A stretch of 64,000 bases of DNA from Pseudomonas sp. CC120222-01a (GCF_003097235.1 NZ_QEQQ01000004.1:262649-326648), one strand, 5' to 3'; counted from the stretch's first letter, positions 49,001 to 57,793 are shown. Notes: generated by a model from the sequence alone, not told the origin. Numbers and translations: made by a program.

Positions 49001-52000
49001 ACCAGGTGAAGATCCGTGGCTTCCGCATCGAACTGGGGGAAATCCGGCAACAGCTGTCGCAGTGCCCGGGCATTGGCGACGTGCAGGTGTCGGCGCTGGC
49101 GGACGGGCAAGGGCCACTGCGCCTGGTTGCCTGGTTCACCCGCCACGATGCGGCGCTGGACGCCAATGCACTGCGCAGCTTCCTGCGCGGCCGACTGCCC
49201 GACTACATGCTGCCGGGGGCCTATGTGGCGCTGGCGCGGATGCCGCTGACCAACAATGGCAAGCTCGACCACAAGGCGCTACCGCAACCCGGCCCGCAGG
49301 ACTTTGCCACTGCGGCCTACGAGGCACCGCAGGGTGAGCGCGAAACGCTGTTGGCCCAGCTGTGGGGTGAGCTGCTGCAGTTGGAGCTGGTCGGGCGTCA
49401 GGACCGCTTCTTCGAGCTCGGCGGCCATTCGCTGCTGGCCATGCGCATGCTTGCCCAGGTGCGTCAGCGCCTGGGGTTGGAGCTGGCGCTGGGCGAGCTG
49501 TTCGCCGATGACAGCCTGGCGGCGGTTGCCGCCAGCCTGGGCAGCCATGCCGAGCGTGCCTTGCCGGCGATCCAGCCGGCCCCACGGCTGGGCAGCCTGC
49601 CGCTGTCGTTCGCCCAGCAGCGCCTGTGGTTCCTGGCACAGATGAGCGGCGGCAGCGCGGCCTATCACATCCCCCTCGGCCTGCACCTGCGCGGCGCGCT
49701 GGATGCGCTGGCGCTGGAGCGGGCGCTGCGGCGGCTGGTCGAGCGTCACGAGAGCCTGCGCAGCCACTTTGTGGAGCAGGACGGCGAGCCGCGTGTGGTG
49801 CTGGCAGCGGACGCTCGCGGTTTCCAGCTGGCCCTGGACGATGCGCGCGGTCTGCACGAGCAGGCGCTGGCCCAGCGGGTCGAGCTGCACGCCAGCGAGC
49901 CCTTTGCGCTGAACCGTGACTTGCCGATACGCGGCTGCTTGCTGCAACGCGCCGACGATCACCACATCCTGCTGCTGACCGTGCACCACCTGGTCGCCGA
50001 TGGCTGGTCGCTGGCGGTGCTGGTGAAGGAGCTGGGCGCGCTGTACCAGGCGTTCAGTGCGGATCGCGACGACCCGCTGCCGCCTTTGCCGGTGCAGTAT
50101 CTGGACTATGCACTGTGGCAGCGGCGCTGGCTGAGCGCTGAGGCCCTGCAGCGCCAGGCCGACTATTGGCGCGACCGGCTGAGCGGTGCGCCAACCCTGC
50201 TCAGCCTGCCGTGGGACCGACCACGGCCAGAGCGCCAGCAGTATGCCGGTGACAGCGTGGCGCTCAGCCTGGACCCACGCCTGAGCCTGGAGCTCAAGGC
50301 CGTGTGCCGGGCCCAGGGCGTGACCCCGTACATGCTGTTCATGGCGGCCTGGGCGGTGTTGCTGACACGCCTGGCCGGCCAGGATGAAGTGGTGATCGGC
50401 TCGCCGCTGGCCAACCGCCGACAGGCGGAGGTGGATGGCCTGATCGGCATGTTCGTCAATTCCATCACCCTGCGCGTGGACACGTCGGGCTCACCGGAGG
50501 TGGCCACGCTGCTGGCGCGGGTCAAGGCCGCAGTGCTCGAAGCCCAGGCCCATCAGGACCTGCCGTTCGAGCAGGTGGTCGAGGCCGTGCGCCCGCAGCG
50601 CAGCCTGGCCCATACGCCGCTGTACCAGGTGTCGCTGGATTGGGATGCCACGCCCGAGCGCCAGGCCCTGCAGCTGGGTGATCTGGAAGTATCGGCCATG
50701 GGCGGGCAGGCGCGCATCGCCAAGTTCGACCTGAGCCTGAGCATGGGCGAGGGCGCCGATGGCTTCAGCGGCGGCATCGTGTTTGCCACTGCGCTGTTCG
50801 AGCGGGCCACCGTCGAACGCTACGTGGGTTATCTGGAGCAACTGCTGTGGACCTTCGCCGAAGGCGAGCACGCCGTTCCGGCCCACACCGGGTTGCCCGA
50901 TGCCGACGAGCGCAAGCGGCTGTTGCTGACATTCAATGACACGGCGGTCGATTACGACCTTGAACAGACTTTGCATGGCCTGATCGAGGCGCAGGTTGTA
51001 CGCACCCCGGATGCACTCGCTGTGCGGGCTGAAGAGGGTGAACTGAGCTATCGCCAGCTCAATGAGCAGGCCAACCGCTTGGCGCATCATCTGATCGCCC
51101 TGGGCGTCAAGCCGGATGATCGGGTGGCGATTTGCGTCGAACGGGGCCTGTCGATGGTGGTCGGGCTGCTGGCGATCCTCAAGGCCGGAGGCGCCTATGT
51201 GCCGGTTGATCCGGATTACCCGGCAGAGCGTGTGCGCCACATGTTGACCGACAGCGCGCCGGTGGCAGTACTGGTGCATGCGGCGACCCGCCATGTGCCG
51301 GATGCCGGGCAGATCATCGATCTGGACCAGCCGACTTGGAGCGATCAATCGGCTGACAACCCTGTTGTCGTTGGATTGACGCCACGTCATCTGGCCTACG
51401 TGATCTACACCTCAGGCTCCACTGGCTTGCCGAAGGGCGTGATGAACGAGCATGCCGGCGTGGTCAACCGTTTGCTGTGGATGCAGGACGCCTATCAGCT
51501 GGGCGCCGATGACGTAGTGCTGCAGAAGACCCCGTTCAGCTTCGATGTTTCGGTGTGGGAATTCCTCTGGCCGCTGCAGACCGGCGCCCGCCTGGTCATG
51601 GCCCGCCCAGGCGGCCACCGCGATCCCGAGTACCTGCGCCAGGTCATCCAGAGCGAAAGCATCACCACCTTGCACTTCGTCCCCTCGATGCTGGATGTAT
51701 ACCTGTCTTCAGCAGCGAGCACTTCCCCTGTGGGAGCGGGCATGCCCGCGAACACCGGCGAAGCCGGTGCCATACACCGCGTCGACTTCTTCGCGGGCAC
51801 GCCCGCTCCCACAGGCACCGTGTACGCCTTGCGGCGCGTACTGTGCAGCGGTGAAGCCCTGCCGGGCAGTCTGGTTCGCCGCTTCCACGCGCAGTTGCCA
51901 GCAGTAGAACTGCACAATCTCTATGGCCCCACCGAAGCCGCCGTGGACGTCAGCGCCTGGCACTGCGTAACCGCCCCCGACAACACCCCAATCGGCAAAC

Positions 52001-54474
52001 CGATCGCCAACACCGCCCTCTACGTGCTCGACAACCAAGGCCAACCGGTGCCCCAAGGCGTGGCCGGCGAGCTGTTTATCGGCGGCGTGCAGGTCGCCCG
52101 CGGTTACCTCAACCGCGCCGAACTCACCGCCGAACGCTTCCTCGACGACCCGTTCCGCCCAGGCGGGCGGCTGTACCGCACAGGCGACCTCGCACACCAC
52201 CTGCCGGACGGCAATATCGAATACCTGGGCCGCAACGACGACCAAGTGAAAATCCGCGGCCTGCGCATCGAACTGGGCGAGATCCAGGCCGGCCTCACCG
52301 CCATCGATGGCATCAAGGAAGCGGTAGTAGTCGCCCGCGACCAGCGCCTGATTGCGTACTACACCGGCGACCCGCAATCCACCGAAACCCTGCGCACGGC
52401 ACTGCTCGCGCACTTGCCGGAATTCATGGTCCCGGCGCTGTTCACACACCTCGACGCCTTGCCGCTGAGCCCCAACGGCAAGCTCGACCGAAAGGCACTG
52501 CCGGCAACCGATGCCCTTCATGACCGCCCTTACGAAGCACCAGAGGGCGACACCGAAACCCTGCTGGCCGGCATCTGGCGCGAACTGCTGGGCGTGGAGC
52601 AGGTAAGCCGCCACGACAACTTCTTCGAACTGGGCGGCCATTCCCTGGCTGCGATTCGCCTGATCGACAAACTTGGCAAGGCCGGCCTGGCGGCCGCAAT
52701 CAATGACGTGTTCCAGCAGCCCAGCGTAGCGGCACTGGCCCGGCATCTGGATGCCAGCTTCAGCGGCCAGGCCTCGACCGTTGTCACGGTGCGCGCCAGC
52801 GGTTCACAGACGCCGCTGTTCCTGGTCCACGAATTCACCGGCCTGGACTTCTACTTCCCGGTGCTGGGCCAGCACCTGCCGGGTGATTTCCCGATCTACG
52901 GCCTGCCGGGTATCCCCGGTGGCGAAGCACAACCGCGCACGCTGGAGTGCCTGGCTCGCTATCAGATCGCGCAGCTGCGCAAGGTCCAGCCCCATGGCCC
53001 GTACCGACTGGCCGGTTGGTCGTTCGGTGGCGTGCTGGCCTTCGAAATGGCCAACCAGCTACTGGGCGCGGACGAGGGGGTCGAATTCCTCGGCCTGATC
53101 GACACCTACGTGCCCCGCCTGGCCGACCAGGGCAAGGCCCGCTGGCAGGGCCCTCGCGCCCTGGAAAACCAGCTGCTGCTCACCTGCAACAGTTTCTGGC
53201 GCACCCAGGGCGAGGCCGGGACCGCGCCGCTGGCGCAACTGCAGCGCCTGGAGGCCCAGCAAAGCGATTTCGCCAGCCTGATTGCCAGCTGCCGCGAACA
53301 CCATCTGCTCTACGGCCTGTGGTCGAGCATGAGCGACGTGCAGCTGCGCGACTACTTCGAGCGTGAACTGGCCCACGGTCATGCCATGGCCCATTACCGC
53401 CTGGCGCCGCTGGAGATACCGGTGCATCTGTTCCGCGCCGAGCAGGGCAGCGACAGCCTGGCGAGCCTGGGCTGGCGCGAGACATTGCCGGCCCAGGTGC
53501 TGCTCGAAGTCGGTGTCCCCGGCGATCACCGCAGCATGATGCAGGCACCCCACGTTGCGACGCTGGGTGAGGCGATCGTCCGGGCGCTCGATCAGCTGCA
53601 GGTGCCAGCCGAGCAGCCGGCCTATCAGCCGTTGGTGGCGATCCAGAGCGGCCAGCCGGGGCATGCCCCGGTGTTCTGCGTGCCCGGTGCCGGCGACAGC
53701 GTCACCAGCTTCATCGGCCTGGCCGAGGCGCTGGGCCCGGACTGGCCACTGTATGGCCTGCAGGCGCGGGGCCTGGATGGCAACCGGGTGCCGCACAGTG
53801 CCGTGGAGGCTGCCGCCGACTGCCATGTGCAGGCCATCGAGGGGTTGTACCCGCACGGGCCGCTGAACCTGGTCGGCCATTCGTTCGGGGGCTGGGTCGC
53901 GCACGCCATGGCGGTGCGTTTCGAGGCCAAGGGGCGCCAGGTGCGTTCGCTGACCCTGATCGACAGCGAGGCGCCGGGTGAGGCGGGCTCATGTGGCAGG
54001 CCGTACACCTTCGGCGAGGCGCTGGAGAAGCTGATTCACGCGCTGCAGCTGTCCACCGGCAAGGCCTTGGGCATCGAACCGCAGGCTTTCGCCCAGGCCA
54101 GCGACGACGAGCAATTGCGCCAGCTGCACGCCGCCATGGTGCGCATCGGCCTACTGCCGGCGCGTTCGTCACCACGGGCGCTGGACGGCACGGTGCGGAC
54201 CTTCGCCACGGCGCTGCGCACCCGCTACCAGCCGCGCATCAACTACAGCGGGCCAGCAGGGCTGGTGCTGGTGGACGACCCGAGCCTGGACGCGGCCGGC
54301 AACGCTCGCGAACAGGCAGCGATGCACGCCGGCTGGCAGGCGCTGATGCCGCAACTGGCACTGTGGCAGGGCCCGGGCGACCACTTCAGCATCCTCAAGG
54401 TCCCGGATGTGTTCAGCCTGGCGGCCTGGTGGCATGACGGCCAGGCATTGCTGCACGGCAAAGTGACCCCGTAA
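43066..54474 (+). CDS. Lipopeptide NRPS, third subunit (modules 7-9: Leu, Val/Ile, Ser) with tandem thioesterases
   Basis: 3802 residues; the GTG start overlaps the previous stop (GTGA), implying translational coupling. Order: TubC-type docking domain (1-50); dual C/E domain (His231), A7, carrier Ser1076; L-to-L type condensation domain (SFAQQRLWFL, HHIVADG at 1258), A8, Ser2122; a second L-to-L condensation domain (HHLVADG at 2307), A9, Ser3193; thioesterase 1 (GWSFGG, Ser3319); thioesterase 2 (GHSFGG, Ser3606). Pocket codes: A7 D-A-W-F-L-G-N-V-V (Leu); A8 D-A-M-F-I-G-G-T-F (Val or Ile); A9 D-V-W-H-L-S-L-V-D (Ser). A9 carries an in-frame REP pair (about 2888-2917). TE1 likely closes the lactone, and TE2 may proofread or assist. 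The domain types match putisolvin PsoC. Confidence 0.95.
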   Translation: MSINQLLATLSANNVQLALKDGQLVVQGNRQALTDAALVARLREHKPALVALIESGEYVAVKQGAVSVPDNLIPPDCRRITPALVNLVELDQDTLDRLVAEIPGGAANVQDIYPLAPLQQGMLFHHASAHGHDPYVMQARFVFASEARLQAFAEALRGVVARHDILRTSVHWEGLETPLQVVWRQADLPVLELPADDPGRAWLDLTQAPLIRLLREAPEADGRLSATLQFHHIAMDHSALEVVRHELIAFLTGEDQQLGAPVPFRNYVAQAVLGISEAQHEAFFRDMLGDIDEANLAYGIQDVQGEGDSHHEHAIDLPLALCQRLRAHARHLGVSVASVFHLAWGRVLGGLTGRERVVFGTVLMGRLLGAEATDRALGIFINTLPLRVDLGDSDLPTAIRATHQRLSALMRHEHAPLALAQRCSGVAAPAPLFNALLNYRHSAVGAAEPRRAALAGIDIVDSAEASNYPLTLSVDDLGEAFRLTLLASAEVPAERVCAYLQQTLESLLQSPEAQVLALPMLPHSERHALLEGFNDYSTGFEATLTLHQRIENQAQAHPDTIAATCADQALSYAELNRQANALAHRLIALGVGPDDRVALVARRGLETLVGLLAVLKAGAGYVPIDPAHPDERVHYLLGDSAPVVVLTQQALRGRLGAVEVPVLLLDQPDWPSHASNPTVATLGSRHLAYVVYTSGSTGQPKGVMVEHRTVNNLVDWHCRAFDLCHGRHTSCLAGFGFDAMAWEVWPALCAGATLHLAPAAEGHEDLDAMLAWWRNQPLDVSFLPTPVAEYAFSHQLEHPTLRTLLIGGDRLRQFTRTQRFAVVNNYGPTETTVVASSGVVEAGGVLHIGRPVDNARLYVLDEQRQPVALGVPGELYIGGAGVARGYLNRPELTAERFLDDPFCAGGRLYRSGDLVRWLADGTLEYLGRNDDQVKIRGVRIELGEIESRLASLPGINEAVVLAREDQPGQPRLVAYFTPQPDVEAATPEGLRAQLQAHLPEYMVPVAFVELSALPLTANGKLDRRALPRPERSALFEQGYEAPEGELEQALAQIWAELLQVERVGRRDHFFALGGHSLLAMRMVSQVRLRLGVELTLAELFANAELAAVAGVLAGAGRSALPAIVPVPREQPLPMSFAQQRLWFLAQMDGGNQAYNVPLALGLRGPLDDDALECALLRIVERHETLRSHFVPRDDSAEVIIGTSAGAGWFQREEIGPDALPGKLREEAGRPFDLAHGPLLRARLLRLDAEHHVLALTVHHIVADGWSLGVLTRELSALYPALRQGLEDPLPALAIQYGDYAVWQRRWLAGEQLQRQADYWREALDGAPSLLKLPSDRPRPERQDFAGSSLPVQLDPRLAAGLRTLAQRHGVTLYMAVLGAWATLLARLSGQQEVVIGCPVAGRGHAELEALAGLFVNTLAIRLDSGSAATAEALLEQVKARVLAAQAHQDLPFEQVVEIVRPARSLGHTPLFQATLNWQATQGAALQLPGLQLEAVAQAAQVAKFDLTLNLGEHGDVVAGSLEYATALFDEITAQRYLGYLQTLLWAMVGNDQAPLEQVELIGEDERQALLHTFNATTADYPRDLSVAQLFEQRAACHPLALAAVHGEQALSYGELNLQANRLAHYLIAEGVAPGACVAILLPRSLPLLVSQLAVLKCAAVYVPLDVHAPVERQGFMVEDCQAVLLLTLAATQADFPVRRLDLDTLTLDPQAGHDPGLAQDAGGAAYVMYTSGTTGQPKGVCVPHRGIARLVLNNGYADFNAQDRIAFASNPAFDASTMDVWGALLNGGQVRVVDHQTLIDPQRFARALAEDGITVLFLTTALFNQYVQLLPEALAGLRILISGGERAEPAAFRAMLERAPGLRLINGYGPTETTTFAVACAVEGLAPNATQVPIGRPIGNTQVYVLDAHRQLVPCGVVGELYIGGDGVAVGYLNRPELTAERFIDDPFSQRPGARLYRTGDLVRWQPDGQLECLGRNDDQVKIRGFRIELGEIRQQLSQCPGIGDVQVSALADGQGPLRLVAWFTRHDAALDANALRSFLRGRLPDYMLPGAYVALARMPLTNNGKLDHKALPQPGPQDFATAAYEAPQGERETLLAQLWGELLQLELVGRQDRFFELGGHSLLAMRMLAQVRQRLGLELALGELFADDSLAAVAASLGSHAERALPAIQPAPRLGSLPLSFAQQRLWFLAQMSGGSAAYHIPLGLHLRGALDALALERALRRLVERHESLRSHFVEQDGEPRVVLAADARGFQLALDDARGLHEQALAQRVELHASEPFALNRDLPIRGCLLQRADDHHILLLTVHHLVADGWSLAVLVKELGALYQAFSADRDDPLPPLPVQYLDYALWQRRWLSAEALQRQADYWRDRLSGAPTLLSLPWDRPRPERQQYAGDSVALSLDPRLSLELKAVCRAQGVTPYMLFMAAWAVLLTRLAGQDEVVIGSPLANRRQAEVDGLIGMFVNSITLRVDTSGSPEVATLLARVKAAVLEAQAHQDLPFEQVVEAVRPQRSLAHTPLYQVSLDWDATPERQALQLGDLEVSAMGGQARIAKFDLSLSMGEGADGFSGGIVFATALFERATVERYVGYLEQLLWTFAEGEHAVPAHTGLPDADERKRLLLTFNDTAVDYDLEQTLHGLIEAQVVRTPDALAVRAEEGELSYRQLNEQANRLAHHLIALGVKPDDRVAICVERGLSMVVGLLAILKAGGAYVPVDPDYPAERVRHMLTDSAPVAVLVHAATRHVPDAGQIIDLDQPTWSDQSADNPVVVGLTPRHLAYVIYTSGSTGLPKGVMNEHAGVVNRLLWMQDAYQLGADDVVLQKTPFSFDVSVWEFLWPLQTGARLVMARPGGHRDPEYLRQVIQSESITTLHFVPSMLDVYLSSAASTSPVGAGMPANTGEAGAIHRVDFFAGTPAPTGTVYALRRVLCSGEALPGSLVRRFHAQLPAVELHNLYGPTEAAVDVSAWHCVTAPDNTPIGKPIANTALYVLDNQGQPVPQGVAGELFIGGVQVARGYLNRAELTAERFLDDPFRPGGRLYRTGDLAHHLPDGNIEYLGRNDDQVKIRGLRIELGEIQAGLTAIDGIKEAVVVARDQRLIAYYTGDPQSTETLRTALLAHLPEFMVPALFTHLDALPLSPNGKLDRKALPATDALHDRPYEAPEGDTETLLAGIWRELLGVEQVSRHDNFFELGGHSLAAIRLIDKLGKAGLAAAINDVFQQPSVAALARHLDASFSGQASTVVTVRASGSQTPLFLVHEFTGLDFYFPVLGQHLPGDFPIYGLPGIPGGEAQPRTLECLARYQIAQLRKVQPHGPYRLAGWSFGGVLAFEMANQLLGADEGVEFLGLIDTYVPRLADQGKARWQGPRALENQLLLTCNSFWRTQGEAGTAPLAQLQRLEAQQSDFASLIASCREHHLLYGLWSSMSDVQLRDYFERELAHGHAMAHYRLAPLEIPVHLFRAEQGSDSLASLGWRETLPAQVLLEVGVPGDHRSMMQAPHVATLGEAIVRALDQLQVPAEQPAYQPLVAIQSGQPGHAPVFCVPGAGDSVTSFIGLAEALGPDWPLYGLQARGLDGNRVPHSAVEAAADCHVQAIEGLYPHGPLNLVGHSFGGWVAHAMAVRFEAKGRQVRSLTLIDSEAPGEAGSCGRPYTFGEALEKLIHALQLSTGKALGIEPQAFAQASDDEQLRQLHAAMVRIGLLPARSSPRALDGTVRTFATALRTRYQPRINYSGPAGLVLVDDPSLDAAGNAREQAAMHAGWQALMPQLALWQGPGDHFSILKVPDVFSLAAWWHDGQALLHGKVTP
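51727..51815 (+). repeat. REP pair translated within the module 9 (Ser) adenylation domain
   Basis: An inverted REP pair (CCTGTGGGAGCGGGCATGCC at the left, TTCGCGGGCACGCCCGCTCC at the right) at the same position as in module 6, with the same AACACCGGCGAAGCCGGTG spacer. It adds about 31 residues. The REP stems here are closer to the intergenic consensus than the diverged copy in module 6. Confidence 0.9.
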
Positions 54475-54492
54475 TTGAAGGCGCCTCGGACC

Positions 54493-54568
54493 TTGTAGGA
54501 GCGGGTTTACCCGCGAATGCGGTAGTGGCTTCACTGACGCATTCGCGGGTGACCCCGCTCCCACAGGG
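54493..54568. repeat. REP pair (REPIN) between the NRPS and macA
   Basis: Inverted REP units (TAGGAGCGGGTTTACCCGCG ... CGCGGGTGACCCCGCTCCCA) with a short spacer lie in the 141-bp gap. They may reduce read-through from the NRPS operon into macAB. Confidence 0.88.
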
Positions 54569-54615
54569 CGAGAGGCAAGCTGTTGATGATGTGAATTGAA
54601 TGGAAGTGAATGTTC

Positions 54616-55773
54616 ATGGATAAGTCCAGATTCCGCAAGTTCAGCCTCGGCGCCGCCGTGGCCCTGGTCGCCGGCATCAGCCTGTATGCCATCCAGGCCC
54701 CGGCCAAGCCGCCGCAGTACATCGTCGCCACGGTGGAGAAGGGCGACATCGAGAACGCGGTGCTGGCCACCGGCATGCTCGAGGGCATCAAGCAGGTGGA
54801 CGTCGGCGCGCAGGTCTCCGGGCAGCTCAAGTCGCTCAAGGTCAAGCTGGGCGACAAGGTCAGCCAGGGCCAGTGGCTGGCCGAGATCGACCCGCTGGTA
54901 CTGCGCAACACCTTGCGCCAGGCCGAAGTCGATGAGGAGAAGCTGCAGGCCGAAAAACGCTCGACCCAGGCCCAGCTCAGGCAGGCCAAGCGCGTTTACG
55001 AGCGCTACCGCGAGCTGCAGGCCGACGAGTCGGTGTCGCGCCAGGACTTCGAAAACGCCGAATCGGATTACGAGGTGAAACAGGCCTCGGTGCGCTCGCT
55101 GGACGCACAGATCCAGAGCGCCCGGGTCGAGATCGACACGGCCAAGGTCAACCTTGGCTATACCCGCATCAACGCACCGATCACCGGCCATGTGGTGGGC
55201 ATCGTCACCCAGGAAGGGCAGACCGTGATCGCCAACCAGCTGGCGCCAGTGCTGCTCAAGCTGGCCGACCTCGACACCATGACGGTCAAGGCGCAGGTTT
55301 CCGAAGCCGACGTGATCCACATCACCCCGGGGCAAGAGGTGTACTTCACCATCCTCGGCGAGGACAAACGCTACTACGCCAAGCTGCGCGGCACCGAGCC
55401 CGCGCCGCAGAACTACGCGCAAAGCACCGACAAGAGCGATGGCAGCAGCACCAAGCCCAAAGGCGCGGTGTTCTACAACGCCCTGTTCGAAGTGCCCAAC
55501 CCCGAACACCGTCTGCGCATCTCGATGACCGCTCAGGTACACATCGTTCTGGACACCGCCGAGGGCGTGCTGACCATGCCGGTGGCGGCGCTGGGCCTGC
55601 GCAATGGTGACGGCAGCTTCCCGGTGCGGGTGCTCGATGCCAAGGGTTTTGCCCAGGTGCGTAACGTGCAGACCGGCATCAACAACAACGTCAAGGTGCA
55701 GATCAAGGATGGCCTGGCCGAAGGCGACCGGGTGGTGATCGGCGAACCGGTGTCCGGCGAAGCAGGGGCGTGA
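54616..55773 (+). CDS. macA: MacA-type periplasmic adaptor of a lipopeptide exporter
   Basis: A 385-residue membrane-fusion protein anchored by an N-terminal hydrophobic segment (GAAVALVAGISLYAIQA). It has a lipoyl-like half motif (GAQVSGQLKSLKVKLGDKVS), a coiled-coil hairpin (about residues 95-180), a second lipoyl half (TRINAPITGHVVGIVTQEGQ) and beta-barrel parts. GGAAG about nine bases before 54616 favours that ATG over the one at 54610. It links the MacB ATPase/permease to an outer-membrane factor, probably the NodT-like protein at 20541-21950. It is followed by macB after two bases. Confidence 0.93.
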   Translation: MDKSRFRKFSLGAAVALVAGISLYAIQAPAKPPQYIVATVEKGDIENAVLATGMLEGIKQVDVGAQVSGQLKSLKVKLGDKVSQGQWLAEIDPLVLRNTLRQAEVDEEKLQAEKRSTQAQLRQAKRVYERYRELQADESVSRQDFENAESDYEVKQASVRSLDAQIQSARVEIDTAKVNLGYTRINAPITGHVVGIVTQEGQTVIANQLAPVLLKLADLDTMTVKAQVSEADVIHITPGQEVYFTILGEDKRYYAKLRGTEPAPQNYAQSTDKSDGSSTKPKGAVFYNALFEVPNPEHRLRISMTAQVHIVLDTAEGVLTMPVAALGLRNGDGSFPVRVLDAKGFAQVRNVQTGINNNVKVQIKDGLAEGDRVVIGEPVSGEAGA

Positions 55774-55775
55774 GC

Positions 55776-57779
55776 ATGAACATGACTGTTGAGCTGACCC
55801 CGCACCTGGCCGTCGCCAGCGGCCAGGGCGAGCCCTTGCTGTGCCTGCAGGGCGTGACCCGCAGCTTTCTCGCCGGCGACCGCGAGTTCCACGCGCTCAA
55901 GGGCATCGACCTGGAGATTCGCAGCGGCGAGCTGGTGGCGATCATCGGGGCTTCCGGCTCGGGCAAGTCGACCCTGATGAACATCCTCGGTTGCCTGGAT
56001 AACGCCAGCAGCGGCAGCTACCAGGTCGGCGGCCAGGAAACCCGCGAGCTGGACGACGATGCCCTGGCAGCGCTACGGCGAGACCACTTCGGCTTCATCT
56101 TCCAGCGCTACCATCTGCTGCCGCACCTGGATGCCCTGCACAACGTCGAGATCCCGGCCGTCTATGCCGGCTTGCCCCAGGGCCAGCGCCACCAGCGGGC
56201 ACAGGAACTGCTGACCCGCCTGGGCCTCGACGGCCACCTCGAGCACCGCCCCAGCCAGCTGTCCGGCGGCCAGCAGCAGCGGGTGAGTATCTGCCGGGCG
56301 CTGATGAACGGCGGCCAGGTGATCCTCGCCGACGAGCCGACCGGCGCCCTGGACACCGCCAGCGGCAAGGAGGTGATGAACATCCTGCTGGAGCTGCACG
56401 CCGCCGGGCACACGGTGATCCTGGTAACCCACGACCCCAAAGTGGCCGCCCATGCCGAACGCATCATCGAAGTCAGCGACGGGCAGATCATCAGCGACCA
56501 GAGCAACGCCCGTGAGGCCCTGCCCACGCCGGCTGCGGAGCCTGCGCCCAAGACGCAGGCCACACGGCGCCTGGTCGCCAGCCTGGGGATGTTCCGTGAG
56601 GCCTTCAAGATGGCCTGGATCGCGCTGATCTCGCACCGTATGCGCACCTTGCTGACCATGCTCGGGATCGTCATCGGCATCACCTCGGTGGTGTCGATCT
56701 CGGCCATCGGCGAAGGGGCCAAGGGCTATGTGCTGAAGGACATCCAGGCGATCGGCAGCAATACCATCGACATCTACTCGGGCAGCAACTTCGGCGACAG
56801 CCGGGCCAAGACCATCGAAACGTTGCTACCCGCCGACGTGGCAGCACTGAACGCGTTGTACTACGTCGACAGCGCCACCCCGGTGATCGGCCAGAGCACC
56901 TTGGTACGCTACCGCAACCTGGATGTCGATGTGCAGCTCAACGGCGTCAGCGAACACTACTTCCAGGTGCGCAACATTCCGTTGGCCGCCGGCATCGTGT
57001 TCAGCGCCGACGACGCGCGGCGCCAGGCCCAGGTGGTGGTGATCGACCACAACACCCGCAAGCGCCTGTTTGGCAGCAATGTCGACCCGCTGGGGCAAGT
57101 GATCCTGGTCGGCAACCTGCCGTGCACGGTGATCGGTGTTACCGCCGAGAACAAGAACCTGTTCGTCGCCAGCAACCAGCTGAACATCTGGGTGCCCTAC
57201 GAAACCGCCGCCGGGCGCGTGCTCGGCCAGCGGCACCTGGACAGCATCAGCGTGCGCATCAAGGACGGCGTGCCGAGCAAGCGGGTGGAGGAGGAGGTGA
57301 CCAAGGTGATGCTGCAGCGCCATGGCACCAAGGACTTCTTCACCAACAACCTCGACAGCATCATGCAGACAGTGCAGAAGACCAGCCGCTCGCTGACTTT
57401 GCTGCTGTCGCTGATCGCGGTGATCTCGCTGGTGGTGGGCGGTATCGGGGTGATGAACATCATGCTGGTGTCGGTGACCGAGCGTACCCGCGAAATCGGC
57501 ATTCGCATGGCAGTGGGGGCGCGGCAGTCGGACATTCGCCAGCAGTTTCTGGTGGAAGCGGTGATGGTCTGCCTGTTTGGCGGGGTGGTGGGGATCGGGC
57601 TGTCGTATGGGATCGGCTATCTGTTCGAGCTGTTCGTGAAACAGTGGGAGATGGTGTTCTCGCCGGCGTCGATCGTGATGGCGTTTGCCTGTTCGACCTT
57701 GATTGGGGTGGTGTTCGGGTTTGTGCCGGCCAGGAATGCGGCGCGGCTGGACCCGATCGAGGCGTTGGCCAGGGATTGA
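55776..57779 (+). CDS. macB: MacB-type ABC transporter (ATPase-permease fusion)
   Basis: 667 residues. The N-terminal ATPase has Walker A GASGSGKST, Q-loop FGFIFQRYHLLPHL, signature LSGGQQQRVSICRAL and Walker B VILADEPTGALD with TGxxLDxxxG spacing. The C-terminal half is an FtsX-type permease: one membrane helix near residue 290 (LLTMLGIVIGITSVVSISAI), a large periplasmic domain, and three C-terminal helices (LTLLLSLIAVISLVVGGIGV onwards). It is the inner-membrane motor of the tripartite exporter. The linked position after the NRPS genes matches the putisolvin and viscosin-type clusters, where macAB exports the lipopeptide. Confidence 0.95.
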   Translation: MNMTVELTPHLAVASGQGEPLLCLQGVTRSFLAGDREFHALKGIDLEIRSGELVAIIGASGSGKSTLMNILGCLDNASSGSYQVGGQETRELDDDALAALRRDHFGFIFQRYHLLPHLDALHNVEIPAVYAGLPQGQRHQRAQELLTRLGLDGHLEHRPSQLSGGQQQRVSICRALMNGGQVILADEPTGALDTASGKEVMNILLELHAAGHTVILVTHDPKVAAHAERIIEVSDGQIISDQSNAREALPTPAAEPAPKTQATRRLVASLGMFREAFKMAWIALISHRMRTLLTMLGIVIGITSVVSISAIGEGAKGYVLKDIQAIGSNTIDIYSGSNFGDSRAKTIETLLPADVAALNALYYVDSATPVIGQSTLVRYRNLDVDVQLNGVSEHYFQVRNIPLAAGIVFSADDARRQAQVVVIDHNTRKRLFGSNVDPLGQVILVGNLPCTVIGVTAENKNLFVASNQLNIWVPYETAAGRVLGQRHLDSISVRIKDGVPSKRVEEEVTKVMLQRHGTKDFFTNNLDSIMQTVQKTSRSLTLLLSLIAVISLVVGGIGVMNIMLVSVTERTREIGIRMAVGARQSDIRQQFLVEAVMVCLFGGVVGIGLSYGIGYLFELFVKQWEMVFSPASIVMAFACSTLIGVVFGFVPARNAARLDPIEALARD

Positions 57780-57793
57780 GGTTTGTCTGTGCC

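Noticed and set aside
23156..54474. Assignment of the cluster to the viscosin/WLIP group on the basis of nine modules (2 + 4 + 3)
   Set aside because: The adenylation pockets do not fit: module 3 reads as Leu rather than Thr, module 4 as Leu rather than Val, module 5 as Gln rather than Leu, and the last two modules as Val/Ile-Ser rather than Ser-Ile. The putisolvin pattern fits better.
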